A stretch of 64,000 nt of DNA, from NCBI GenBank assembly GCA_963800725.1, contig CAWDCE010000017.1:62001-126000 (forward strand), in the 5' to 3' direction. The translations under genes and the position numbers were made by a program. This document shows positions 28,650 to 38,218 of the stretch, piece after piece. Below the pieces are notes generated by a model. That model made no database searches. It had not been told where the DNA came from and saw only the letters and a list, made by a program, of their open reading frames with translations. Within the stretch, counting starts at the first letter, position 1; every line of letters starts with the position of its first letter. Source of the DNA: Bog-473 sp963800725 (GTDB lineage Bacteria; Actinomycetota; Acidimicrobiia; Acidimicrobiales; RAAP-2).

Positions 28650-29843
28650 CTAGGTCAGTTTGACTACCTCGCCGGGTTCGGGAGTACTTGGTCCCGAGGA
28701 CGCCACCAGTCGGTCGCCCGGCGGATTTGCTTCGCCGTCGGCCCCCTTGCGCAGTCCCGGATGAAACAAGGTGTAGAGGCCGGCACCGAGCGCCGCCACA
28801 CCGAGCGGAATTATGGCGTTGACCTGGTGTTCGAAGAGCGGCAGCAGCAAGAACCCCGACAAGATGGCCGTCCAGATCCACAGAATCAGCACCGTGCGGC
28901 GGGGGCCGTGGCCGAGACGGAGGAGGCGGTGGTGGATGTGCTCTTTGTCGGGCGTGTGGAAACTTGTCCCCCGTGCCGTGCGGCGGACGAACGCGAAGGC
29001 CATGTCCACCAAGGGAACTCCCAGGATGAAGAAGGGGATGAACAGGGGGGCGAAGAAGAAGAAGGTGACCCCGCTGGTCGGGACCGTGGTCGGGACCCGA
29101 CCCCCGATGACCATGGTCGACGCCGCCATCAACACGCCGAGCAGGAGGGCGCCGGCGTCGCCCATGAAGATCCGGGCCGGATTGAAATTGAAGGGCAAGA
29201 AGCCGAGGCAGATGCCACAGGCGATCACCGCGACCAAGGGCCCGAGGTTGTCCATTGGCAAGAGGCCGAGCCCCATGAGGCGAATGCCATAGAGGGCGAG
29301 GGCCCCGCTCCCGATCGCCACGACGCCCGCTGCCAGTCCGTCGAGTCCGTCGATGAAGTTGATGGCGTTGGTCAGCGCGATGACCCACACCGCGGTGATG
29401 AGGGGGATGATGCCCGGCGTGAGCACCACGAAGCCCGCCAGAGGCAACTTGAACTCGTACATGGTGACACCCATGAAATACAAGATGCTGGCGGCGAGCA
29501 CCTGCCCGGCCATCTTGGCCGGAGCCGACATGTCACGGACGTCGTCGATGAGCCCGACCGCGAAGATCGCCCCGGCCGCCAAGACGACCCCGAGCGCTTC
29601 GGGCGAGTCGGTGAAGATCGGCCTGAGCGACGGCACGGCGGCGGCGGCCAGCATGGCGATCAAGAACCCGACGAACATGGCGGCGCCCCCGCCATAGGGG
29701 ATGGGGCGAGAATGCATCTTGCGCGGATCGGGCATGGCGACGTAGCGCACACGTTCTGAGATCCGCCGGGCCGGAGTGGTCAGGGCAGCCGTGGCGCCGA
29801 TGGCCACGCACAGCACCAGCACGTACCACCCGAAATTGGGCAC
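28650..29843 (-). CDS. Undecaprenyl-phosphate N-acetylaminosugar-1-phosphate transferase (WecA/TagO family)
   Basis: 397 residues, about eleven membrane segments. The family motifs are NAINFIDGLDGLAAG, NPARIFMGDAG and the cytoplasmic HIHHRL that separates WecA/TagO/Rfe proteins from MraY. It attaches a HexNAc-1-phosphate to undecaprenyl phosphate, starting synthesis of a cell-wall glycopolymer or arabinogalactan-like linker. GTG 29843 lies 6 nt after the corrected glyA stop. It sits between glyA and the atp genes, an arrangement also common in actinobacteria. Confidence 0.9.
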   Translation of the reverse strand: MPNFGWYVLVLCVAIGATAALTTPARRISERVRYVAMPDPRKMHSRPIPYGGGAAMFVGFLIAMLAAAAVPSLRPIFTDSPEALGVVLAAGAIFAVGLIDDVRDMSAPAKMAGQVLAASILYFMGVTMYEFKLPLAGFVVLTPGIIPLITAVWVIALTNAINFIDGLDGLAAGVVAIGSGALALYGIRLMGLGLLPMDNLGPLVAVIACGICLGFLPFNFNPARIFMGDAGALLLGVLMAASTMVIGGRVPTTVPTSGVTFFFFAPLFIPFFILGVPLVDMAFAFVRRTARGTSFHTPDKEHIHHRLLRLGHGPRRTVLILWIWTAILSGFLLLPLFEHQVNAIIPLGVAALGAGLYTLFHPGLRKGADGEANPPGDRLVASSGPSTPEPGEVVKLT

Positions 29844-29849
29844 TGTCCG

Positions 29850-31134
29850 CTAACGCACCAGACCAGGATATGGCGCAAACGCACCGCACAGTCTCGGCCA
29901 CCTCGGCCCGGATGGCGGCGAGGGCGGCATCATCGCTTCGCTGGCGCAAGGTCCGTCCAATCAGGCCGGCGATCTGGCGCATCTGCTCGGTCCCCATCCC
30001 CGCCGTGGTCTCGGCCGCGGTGCCGAGGCGCAGGCCCGACGTGACGAACGGCGAGCGGGGATCGTTCGGAATGGTGTTGCGGTTGCAGGTGATGCCCGCC
30101 CGGTCGAGGGCCTCTTGGGCCTCCTTTCCGGTCAGGTCCGCATCGAAAGGACGAAGGTCCAAAAGGACCAGATGGTTGTCGGTGCCCCCCGAGACCAGGC
30201 GGAAGCCCTCTTGGCTGAGCGAGCTGGCCAGTGCGGCCGCATTGGCGACCACCGCTGCCGCGTAGGTGGCGAAATCGGGTCGCGCCGCTTCGGCGAAGGC
30301 CACGGCCTTGGCGGCGATGACGTGTTCGAGCGGGCCGCCCTGGAGCCCGGGGAATACCGCGCTGTCGATCTTCTTGGCCAGGTCGGCGCCGCACAAAATG
30401 GCGCCACCGCGCGGGCCGCGCAGGGTCTTGTGGGTCGTAAAGGTGACCACGTCGGCGATACCCACCGGGCTCGGATGCGCCCCGCCCGCAATCAACCCGG
30501 CCGGGTGGGCTGCGTCGAACATGAAGAGGGCGCCCACCGAGTCGGCGATCTCGCGGAACGGCGCGGGATCGATTGTGCGGGCGTAGGCAGTCGAGCCGGC
30601 CACGATGAGCGCGGGCTGCTCGGATTTCGCCAGGTCGGCCACCTGGTCGAAGTCGATGATCTCGCCCGGACGCTCGGCGTCGTCAGTGGCCGGGGTGACC
30701 CCATAGGCCACGAATCGCCAGATCTTCGACGTGATCGATGCCGGCGATCCGTGGGTGAGGTGTCCACCGTGATCGAGCCGCATGGCCAGGATCGTCGCCC
30801 CGGGCGCCAAGAGCGCCTGGTACACCGCCAGGTTGGCGTTCGCCCCGGCGTGGGGCTGGACGTTGGCGTGTTCGGCCCCGAAGAGCGCCGTCGCCCGATC
30901 ACGGGCCAGGTCCTCGACTTCGTCGATCACCTGATTGCCGCCGTAGTAGCGCTTGCCCGGGTAGCCCTCCGAGTATTTGTTGGTGAGCACCGATCCCGAT
31001 GCGGCGAGCACGGCCGGTGACGTGAAATTCTCAGAGGCGATCAGCTGCAGGGTGCTTTGCTGACGATGCTCTTCTTGGTGGATCAGCCCGGCAACTTCGG
31101 GGTCGGCGGCCAGGGCTTCGTCCAGCGCGTTCAT
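29850..31134 (-). CDS. glyA: Serine hydroxymethyltransferase, frameshift at the extreme 3' end
   Basis: About 427 residues. The N-terminal TLQLIASENFTSPAV, the EGYPGKRYYGG motif and the PLP-lysine segment VVTFTTHKTLRGPRGG are intact. An extra base near 29890 breaks only the last dozen codons; the other frame reads LCGAFAPYPGLVR and stops at 29850. It interconverts serine and glycine with tetrahydrofolate. ATG 31134 overlaps the rpiB stop (ATGA). Confidence 0.95.
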
Positions 31135-31598
31135 GTGGTCCCTTCGTGGTCGTGGTGGTCATGGTCGAGTTCGGCCAGCTTGGCGATACGCCCCTCGTGG
31201 CGGCCACCGAGCTCGGGGGCACCCAAGAAGGCGTGCAACGCGTCAACGGCGACCGCGTGTCCGACCACACGGCTGCCCAGGCACACGACATTGGCATGGT
31301 TGTGCTCGCGGGCCAAGGTGGCAGTGGTCGAGTCGTGCACGACGGCCGCCCGAACTCCCGAGATCTTGTTGGCGGCCATTGCGATACCGATGCCGGTTCC
31401 GCAGGTGCAGACCCCCAGATCAGCTTCGCCGGCAACCACCGCTCGCCCGACGGCCGCTCCGTAGTCGGGATAGTCCACCGAGGCCTCCGCGTTGGTCGTG
31501 CCCAGGTCAGACACTTCGTGGCCCTGCTGGGTCAGCTCGCCTTTGAGGACCTCTTTGAGCGCGAACCCGGCATGGTCCGATCCAAGGGCGACCCGCAT
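31131..31598 (-). CDS. rpiB: Ribose-5-phosphate isomerase B
   Basis: 155 residues. RpiB/LacAB fold motifs: ALGSDHAGFALKE at the N-terminus, the active-site cysteine in VCTCGTGIGIAMAANKI, and EHNHANVVCLGSRVVG. It ends in a His/Asp-rich tail (HDHHDH). It interconverts ribose- and ribulose-5-phosphate. It heads the long glyA-atp run and is divergent from the thiolase gene with a 64-nt gap. Confidence 0.93.
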   Translation of the reverse strand: MRVALGSDHAGFALKEVLKGELTQQGHEVSDLGTTNAEASVDYPDYGAAVGRAVVAGEADLGVCTCGTGIGIAMAANKISGVRAAVVHDSTTATLAREHNHANVVCLGSRVVGHAVAVDALHAFLGAPELGGRHEGRIAKLAELDHDHHDHEGTT

Positions 31599-31662
31599 GG
31601 AGGTCAAGTCTACCGACGCCTTGGTGAGCAATTACGGCTCGAGCCGGTACGCTCCTGCGCAA

Positions 31663-33221
31663 ATGGCCCTTGACCCCCGTACTCCGGTGGTTGTCGGCGT
31701 CGGCCAGGTGGTGAGTCGGCCCGATCCCGACACCGATCCGGCCGAGCGACCCGAACCGCTCGAGTTGATGGTGCGCGCCCTTCGGGCGGCGGCCGAGGAC
31801 TGCGACGCCGTGGCCGCCGGCGCGCCGGCGCCAGCGGGTCAGGCCCTCCTTGACGCGGCCCAAAGCGTCCGGGTGGTCGTTCCCCTCGGGTGGCGCACCA
31901 TCAATCCTGCGCTCTTGGTGGCCGAGCGGCTCGGTCTGGGTGCACACCTTCCCGCAGAGCTGATGTTGTCGGCCATTGGCGGCAACACGCCCCAGTCGTT
32001 CATGCATGACGCCTGTTGCGCCATTGCACGCGGCGACCTCGACGTGGTCTTGGTCACCGGCGCCGAAGCCATGTACACACGTGCCTACTCGCGGCGCAAT
32101 CCCGCCAAAGCGCCGTTGAACTGGATCACCCAGCCGAGAGAAGACACCCCGGCCCCCGTCGGTTTCGGTGCCGACCGGCCCGGGGCCACCGACCTCGAAC
32201 TCTCCCGCGGGGTCGCGCTCCCGATCCATGCGTACCCGCTCTTGGAGAACGCGTTGCGGGGCGCGAACGGTTGGACGATGGCCGAGCACGCGGCGCGGAT
32301 CGGCGGGCTGTGGTCCCGCTTCTCCAAGGTGGCGGCCGCCAACCCCAACGCTTGGATCCGCCAGGCGCGCTCGCCCGAAGAGATCATCACCCCGAGCCCG
32401 GACAACCGCATGATCTCGTTCCCCTATCCGAAGCTGGCGACGGCCAATATGACCGGTCGACCAGGGTGCGGGCTACATCGTGTGCTCGGTCCAAGCGGCG
32501 CGGTCTGCGGGCGTGCCATCGGATCGATGGGTGCTTCCCCAGTCCGGCGCCGATGCCAATGACCACTGGTTCATCTCACACCGACCCGAGCTGCACAGAT
32601 CCCCCGCCATCGCCTTGGCCGGACAGGCGGCGCTCGACCTGGCCGGGATCGGCATCGACGACATTGCGTCGGTCGACCTGTACTCCTGCTTCCCCGCCGT
32701 CGTCCAGATGGCCGCCTACGAACTCGGGTTGGCCACCGACGATCCGGGCCGACCCCTCACCCTCACCGGCGGCCTGACCTTCGGCGGCGGGCCCGGAAAC
32801 AACTACACCTCGCACGGCATCGCCCAAGGCGTCGGGGCGGTGCGGGCTCACCGGACTCCTACGCGTTGGTGACCGGCCTCGGCTGGTATGCGACAAAGCA
32901 CTCGATCGGCATCTACGGCACCCGGCCGCCCGAGCACCGCCCGCAGGGCTTCGCGTGGCGCAACGTCCAGCCCGAGGTCGACGCGTTGCCCCAGATGCGC
33001 GTCGATTCCATGCCATTGGTCCGGTCCGGGTCGAGACCTACACGGTCACCTTCGACCGCGAGGGTGAGCCCGAGCGGGGCATCGTCGCCTGCCTCACCGG
33101 CGAGGGCTGCCGGACCTGGGGCAACATTGACGATCTCGACACCTTGCGCGAGCTCTGCATCCACGATGGCATCGGGCGGTCCGGCACGCTCAAAGAAGGC
33201 GGCCTGGTCACCCTCGATTGA
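31663..33221 (+). CDS. Thiolase-family acetyl-CoA acetyltransferase-like protein, multiply frameshifted
   Basis: About 518 residues over several frames, with shifts near 32465, 32850 and 33030. Thiolase features: FMHDACCAIARGDLDVVLVTGAEAM around the nucleophile region, NMTGRPG, the HRSPAIALAGQAAL region, and the GGLTFGGGPGNNYTSHG loop near the C-terminal catalytic site. A C-terminal extension (VETYTVTFDREGEPE...) fits the longer actinobacterial thiolase-like proteins that carry an added OB-like domain. It may act on acyl-CoA in lipid or sterol degradation; the substrate is unknown. Confidence 0.78.
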
Positions 33222-33252
33222 CGCGCTGCGCCCGATCAGGCGCGGTGCCACA

Positions 33253-33865
33253 TCAAGATCGCGACAGCCACTTTCGCCGCGACGCCATGAGGAGGGTCGC
33301 CTCGATGAAGCTCTCGGGCAGGACGCCTTCTTCGAAGACCTGCGGCGGCGTCACCCGGCAGTCCAAGATGCTCGGACCCGGCCCGCTCAGCACACCACCG
33401 TCGACGATCAGATCGACCTCCTCGCGGAGAAACCGATCGCACGGCATCGGGGTCGGCCAAGTAACCGCCGGCGGCGTCGTGCGCCTCGGCCATCACCAAG
33501 GGCCCGCTGGACACACAGAGCGTTCGCAGCGGCCGACTTTTCGGCATGGTGATCCGCACCGATGCGTCGTCATCGCCGACGATCACGATCAGTGGCCCGG
33601 GCCAAAACCGCACGGCGAGGCGGCGAATCGCCGGCGTCCACTCGGCGCTCAGCGCTTCGGCCTGATTGAGCCGACCGACGGCGAAGTAAGGCACGACGTC
33701 GGGCCGGTGGGCGTCGGTGAGCGCCAAGAGCGCCGGCACCCCGGCTCCCCCGGGGCGGGCGGCCAACTGATAGCCACCGACGCCAGGCAGCGCGATCACC
33801 CGACCCTGCTCGAGGGCGGATCGCACTTCGGGGCTTTTCGCCCGAAGCGCGTCGGACTCGTTCAA
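33253..33865 (-). CDS. YrdC/Sua5-domain protein at the tsaC position, divergent, one frameshift
   Basis: About 203 residues. TTG 33865 is fixed by a TTGA overlap with the prmC stop. The second half is TsaC-like (FWPGPLIVIV, then CVSSGPLVMAEAHDAAGG, and after a shift near 33445 VDLIVDGG and PSILDC). The substrate-binding N-terminal motif, normally PTETVYGLG with a KxR a little later, reads PGVGGYQLA and lacks the lysine and arginine pattern. By position it should be the threonylcarbamoyl-AMP synthase for tRNA t6A, but the missing motif makes activity doubtful. Confidence 0.72.
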
Positions 33866-34731
33866 TTCACCCGGGCCACGAGCGCCCGTGGATTCCCCGA
33901 CAGATCGGGCATGACCTCGACGTTGACATAGCCGATGCTCTCGGCCAGGCGAACCGCGGCCGCCATCTGGTGGGGGGCCAGTTCGATCACGACGGATCCC
34001 GGACGGGCCAGCCACGTCCAACACTGCCGCAGCAGGGTCTCGGCATCACCGAGCCCGGGCGTGCCGTCGGTTGCCGCGCCCGAGACCAGTGCACCGGCCG
34101 GTTCTTGGCGAACCTCGGCGGGCAGGTCGTCCCACTCGCTCAACGCCACATACGGCGGGTTCGATATCACCAGGTCGACGCTGCCCTTGAGTTCGGGAGG
34201 AAGGGCGGCGAACCACGATCCTTCCGCGATGGTTACCGACAGCAGCGGCTCGCCGTTGCGGTCTCGAAGTCGTTCGAGGTTCTCGCTCGTTACGGCCAAA
34301 GCTCGAAAGCTCACGTCGGTGGCCCAGATGCTCAGGTCGGGCCATGTCGTCGCGAGTTCGCTGGCCAGCGAGAGGGCAATGGCCCCGGACCCGGTCCCGG
34401 CGTCCACCACGACCCGGGCGGTGTCGCCCAATTGCCCCAGCTCGCCCAATGCGACCTCGACGACCTGCTCGGTCTCCGGCCGGGGAATCAGGACCCGGGG
34501 ATCGACCACCAGATCGAGCGAACGAAAAGCCCAGTGCCCGAGGATGTACTGCAACGGCTCGCCACCGGCCCGGCGCCGCGCCATGGCTTGAGCCTGCTCG
34601 CGCTGGTCGGGGGTCACGGGGGCGTCGAGCGCCCCAGCCGAGGTGCCGAGCACCTCTTCGACGATGAACCGGGCCTCGTGTTGGGCTCCGATCCGCTTGG
34701 CGATCTCCGCCACCAGCTCAGCGCGTGTCAT
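33862..34731 (-). CDS. prmC: Peptide chain release factor N5-glutamine methyltransferase
   Basis: 289 residues. Helical N-terminal substrate domain, then Rossmann methyltransferase with VVDAGTGSGAIALSLA and the catalytic ISNPPYVAL. Modifies the GGQ glutamine of release factors, and follows prfA with an ATGA overlap as in most bacteria. Confidence 0.95.
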   Translation of the reverse strand: MTRAELVAEIAKRIGAQHEARFIVEEVLGTSAGALDAPVTPDQREQAQAMARRRAGGEPLQYILGHWAFRSLDLVVDPRVLIPRPETEQVVEVALGELGQLGDTARVVVDAGTGSGAIALSLASELATTWPDLSIWATDVSFRALAVTSENLERLRDRNGEPLLSVTIAEGSWFAALPPELKGSVDLVISNPPYVALSEWDDLPAEVRQEPAGALVSGAATDGTPGLGDAETLLRQCWTWLARPGSVVIELAPHQMAAAVRLAESIGYVNVEVMPDLSGNPRALVARVN

Positions 34732-35807
34732 AGGACCTGGCCATCTTCGCCCGCCAGTTGCCGGGCCCGCTTGTCGGCCATCAGCGCGTCGGTCAATTCG
34801 GTCAGGTCGCCCGCCAGCACCTGGTCAAGCTTGTAGAGCGTCAGGTTGATCCGGTGATCGGTGACCCGGTTCTCCTTGTAGTTATAGGTGCGGATCTTGT
34901 CGGTGCGACCACCCGCGCCCACTTGGCCCCGGCGTTGCTCGGACATGGCGGCGGTCTGGCGATCCTGTTCGGCCTTGAGGAGGCGGGCCCGCAATACGAC
35001 CATGGCCTTGGCCCGGTTCTGGATCTGGCTCTTCTCGTCTTGCATGGCGACGACGGTCCCGGTCGGCAGGTGGGTGATGCGCACCGCCGAATCGGTGGTG
35101 TTGACCGATTGGCCACCGGGGCCGGTCGATCGGTAGACGTCGATCTTGAGGTCACCGGGATCGATGGCGATCTCGACCTCGGCTGCTTCGGGCAGGACGG
35201 TGACCGTGGCGGTCGAGGTGTGGACCCGGCCCTTGGCCTCGGTGACCGGAACACGCTGAACCCGGTGTGTCCCCGCCTCATGTTCGAGTCGGCTGTAGGC
35301 ATCCTTGCCCTTGATCAAGAAGACGGCCTCGTTGATGCCGTCTCGGTCGGACGCGTCCTCAGAGAGGATTTCGACCTTCCATTTCTCGAGCGCGGCGAAG
35401 CGTTGATACATGTCATAGAGCACCCGGGCGAAAAGGTTCGCCTCGTCCCCGCCGACCGCGCCACGGATCTCCATGATCACGTTGCGACCGTCGTTGGGAT
35501 CTTTGGGCAACAAGAGGGTCTGGATCTGCTCTTCGAGTTCCGCCACCGACACCTCGGCCCGGTCCACTTCCTCGCGCATCACTTCGCGATCATCGCCCGA
35601 AGCATCCGTCAACATCTCGCGCGCCACAATCACGTCGGCGCGCGAACTCTCGAGTTCGTGCCAGGCCCGGACGATCTCTCCGAGTTCCTTGTGACGCCGC
35701 GAGAGGTCGCGGACGCGGTCCGAATCGGCCAGAACGACGGGATCGGCCAATTCGGTCTCAACCGTGTCGAATTCCGCTTCGAGCGCGGCCATACGGTCAT
35801 CGAACAT
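34728..35807 (-). CDS. prfA: Peptide chain release factor 1
   Basis: 359 residues, full length. The catalytic loop is RSTGPGGQSVNTTDSAVRI, with REGAVGGDEAN-type segment MEIRGAVGGDEANLFA upstream and the C-terminal DKIRTYNYKENRVTDHRI. It terminates translation at UAA and UAG. An uninterrupted frame in a region where neighbours are broken. Confidence 0.97.
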   Translation of the reverse strand: MFDDRMAALEAEFDTVETELADPVVLADSDRVRDLSRRHKELGEIVRAWHELESSRADVIVAREMLTDASGDDREVMREEVDRAEVSVAELEEQIQTLLLPKDPNDGRNVIMEIRGAVGGDEANLFARVLYDMYQRFAALEKWKVEILSEDASDRDGINEAVFLIKGKDAYSRLEHEAGTHRVQRVPVTEAKGRVHTSTATVTVLPEAAEVEIAIDPGDLKIDVYRSTGPGGQSVNTTDSAVRITHLPTGTVVAMQDEKSQIQNRAKAMVVLRARLLKAEQDRQTAAMSEQRRGQVGAGGRTDKIRTYNYKENRVTDHRINLTLYKLDQVLAGDLTELTDALMADKRARQLAGEDGQVL

Positions 35808-35869
35808 GGCTACAGGCTAGAGAACGTCTCGGGAATCGGGCCGCATGCCCGACTGCATCGAGGTCTGGA

Positions 35870-36112
35870 TTAATCCTGGGCCGCGGGGGCAGGGGCCGCC
35901 TTGGCCTTGCCCTTGCGTTCGCCGTAGCGGCGTTGGAAGCGCTCCACCCGACCACCCGAGTCGACCAGCTTCTGCTTGCCGGTGAAGAACGGGTGGCATT
36001 CGTTGCAGAGCTCGACGTGGAGATCGGCCTTGGTGGAGTGGGTCACGTAGGTATTGCCGCACGAGCAGCGCACGGTGGCCTCTACGTAGTCGGGGTGGAT
36101 GTCAGCCTTCAT
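35870..36112 (-). CDS. rpmE: 50S ribosomal protein L31, zinc-binding form
   Basis: 80 residues. Zinc-ligand cysteines are in VRCSCGNTY and LCNECHPFFTGKQK, so this is the C+ form used in zinc-replete cells. A Lys/Ala-rich tail (GKAKAAPAPAAQD) extends the protein. It lies between rho and prfA, the standard actinobacterial order. Confidence 0.96.
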   Translation of the reverse strand: MKADIHPDYVEATVRCSCGNTYVTHSTKADLHVELCNECHPFFTGKQKLVDSGGRVERFQRRYGERKGKAKAAPAPAAQD

Positions 36113-36179
36113 GATCTCTCCTGCGTCGTTCGGTCGGTTCAGTCTAGGGGCTGGGAGGCGAATGCCGTCCGGCGGTACC

Positions 36180-37964
36180 TCAGGTGGCGGGCCCCTTGGC
36201 GATTTCGGCCAGGAACTCGTCGTTGGAGCTGGTGGTGCGGATCTTGTCCATCAACAACTCGAGCCCGGCGGCCTCTTTGCCGTCGTTGGCCAGGGCGTTG
36301 AGGACCCGCCGCAGCTTCCAGACCTGGGCCAGTTGACCCCGCTCGAACAGCAATTCCTCGTGGCGGGTCGAGCTGGCGTTGACGTCGATGGCCGGGTAGA
36401 GCCGGCGCTCGGAGAGGCGGCGGTCGAGCCGAAGCTCCATGTTGCCGGTGCCCTTGAATTCCTCGAAGATGACCTCATCCATCTTCGATCCGGTTTCGAC
36501 CAGGGCCGAGGCCAAGATGGTCAGCGAGCCACCCTCCTCGATGTTGCGGGCCGCGCCGAAGAACTTCTTGGGCGGGTACAACGCACCCGAGTCGACACCG
36601 CCGGACATGATCCGCCCGGTCGCCGGGGCCGCCAAGTTGTAGGCCCGGGCCAGGCGGGTGATGCCATCGAGAATGATCACGACGTCGCGTCCCACCTCGA
36701 CCAGGCGCTTGGCCCGCTCGAGCGTGAGCTCGGCGACCTGGGTGTGCTCATCCGCCGGGCGATCGAAGGTCGAGGCCACTACTTCGCCTCGCACCGAACG
36801 CCGCATGTCGGTGACCTCTTCGGGCCGTTCGTCGACCAAGAGGACCATCAGGTGCACGTCGGGATTGTTGGCCTCGATGGAGTGGGCGATCTGCTTCATC
36901 ACCGTGGTCTTCCCGGCCTTGGGCGGCGAAACGATCAGCCCGCGCTGCCCTTTTCCGATCGGCGAGAGGAGGTCCACGATGCGGGCGGTGAGATTGTCCT
37001 TGTCGCCGTGGTCCTGCATCTCGAGGTGCAGCCGTGAATCGGGAAACAACGGCGTCAGGTCCTCGAAGCGGGGCCGGTTGCGGGCCACTTCTGGATCGAG
37101 ACCCGAGACCGTGTCGATGCGCAAGAGTGCCGGGTACTTCTCATTGTTCGATGCCGGACGGCAGGCCCCTTCGATGTAATCGCCCTTGCGCAGGGCGAAC
37201 CGGCGAGCCTGGCTGATCGAGATGTACACGTCCTTGGACGATGGGAGGTAGCCGTCGCAGCGCAAGAAGCCGTATCCCTCGTCGCGTAGGTCGAGCATGC
37301 CCTTGACTTCGACGAGCTCACCCGAATACGGCTGCTCCTGGCCGCCGCCGCCCTGGAGCTCCCCGCCCGGTCCCCGCTCGCGTCCGCGACGTCGTCGGCT
37401 GCGCCGATTCCCGACATCGCCGTCCGCGCCTCCTGAGTTCTGGTTGTTCTGATTGTTGCGGTTGTTCTGGTTGTTGCGGTTGCCCTGGCCCCCACCGGAT
37501 CGGTTGCGGTTCTGCCCCTGACCCGAGGGTTGCCCCTGTGCGTTGTGGTTCGACGACGCGGTGTCGGCGCCGTCGGCCAGTTCAGGCGGTTCGACGAAGA
37601 CGGCCGGTGCGTTGTCCGGCGCGGCATCGGCCGGGGCGGTCTCGCTCCCGGTGGGCGACTCGGCAATGGTCTCGGCGTCACTCGCCGCCGCAGTTTCGGC
37701 CGCAGCCGGCGTGTCGGTCGTTGTGGTGGAGGCACTGGCCCGGGAGCGTCGTGCCGGCTTGGTGGCACCGCTATCTCCGTTGCCGTTCTCACTGGCGCTC
37801 TCGCCGTTGGTCGTCACGCCGGTGGCGTCGAGAATCTGAGAAATGATGTCGGCCTTCTTGGTCCGGGTCGTTGTCTTTAGCGACATGGCCTGGGCGATGG
37901 CGTTGAGCTCATCGCGCTCTTTGCCTTCAAGTACCGATCGTTCGAGCTGCTGCTCCGCAGTCAT
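36180..37964 (-). CDS. rho: Transcription termination factor Rho with long low-complexity insertion
   Basis: 594 residues against ~420 in E. coli. Residues 1-45 are a Rho N-terminal helix bundle; residues ~50-200 are a disordered Ala/Thr/Glu then Asn/Gln/Arg-rich segment including NRNNQNNRNNQNNQN and a polybasic RRSRRRRGRERG patch. The RNA-binding cold-shock domain follows (GYGFLRC), then the ATPase with Walker A PPKAGKTT, Walker B VIILDGITRLARAYN, Q-loop and R-loop (KKFFGAARNIEEGGS). It terminates untranslated RNA. Insertions of this kind are known from actinobacterial Rho and can aid RNA binding or condensate formation. Confidence 0.96.
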   Translation of the reverse strand: MTAEQQLERSVLEGKERDELNAIAQAMSLKTTTRTKKADIISQILDATGVTTNGESASENGNGDSGATKPARRSRASASTTTTDTPAAAETAAASDAETIAESPTGSETAPADAAPDNAPAVFVEPPELADGADTASSNHNAQGQPSGQGQNRNRSGGGQGNRNNQNNRNNQNNQNSGGADGDVGNRRSRRRRGRERGPGGELQGGGGQEQPYSGELVEVKGMLDLRDEGYGFLRCDGYLPSSKDVYISISQARRFALRKGDYIEGACRPASNNEKYPALLRIDTVSGLDPEVARNRPRFEDLTPLFPDSRLHLEMQDHGDKDNLTARIVDLLSPIGKGQRGLIVSPPKAGKTTVMKQIAHSIEANNPDVHLMVLLVDERPEEVTDMRRSVRGEVVASTFDRPADEHTQVAELTLERAKRLVEVGRDVVIILDGITRLARAYNLAAPATGRIMSGGVDSGALYPPKKFFGAARNIEEGGSLTILASALVETGSKMDEVIFEEFKGTGNMELRLDRRLSERRLYPAIDVNASSTRHEELLFERGQLAQVWKLRRVLNALANDGKEAAGLELLMDKIRTTSSNDEFLAEIAKGPAT

Positions 37965-38142
37965 CGGGCTCCTCTTCCGTAGAGGGTTGACGCCGGCTCG
38001 GGAAATCCGCGCATGGCGAGGGTAAATAGGGAGGAGAAAAGAATCGTCTTGGAAACTCTTCCCCGATCACCGCTGCGAGAAGCACTCCGGGACCACTTGG
38101 TACCCGCGGAGAGCGCTCCGAAGCGCAGTGGGGATAGTCATT

Positions 38143-38172
38143 ACTTTAGCGGGAGCGGACCCCCAATGCCAA
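38143..38172 (-). promoter_or_regulatory. Candidate sigma70-type promoter of rho
   Basis: On the minus strand, TTGGCA (38172-38167) and TAAAGT (38148-38143) are separated by 18 nt. Transcription from here would give rho a leader of roughly 170 nt without an evident gene, compatible with the autoregulated leaders seen before rho in other bacteria. Assigned by eye. Confidence 0.45.
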
Positions 38173-38218
38173 CACCCCCTGCCCAGACCCAGTTCAAAGC
38201 TGGTGGCGATGAGGGGTT

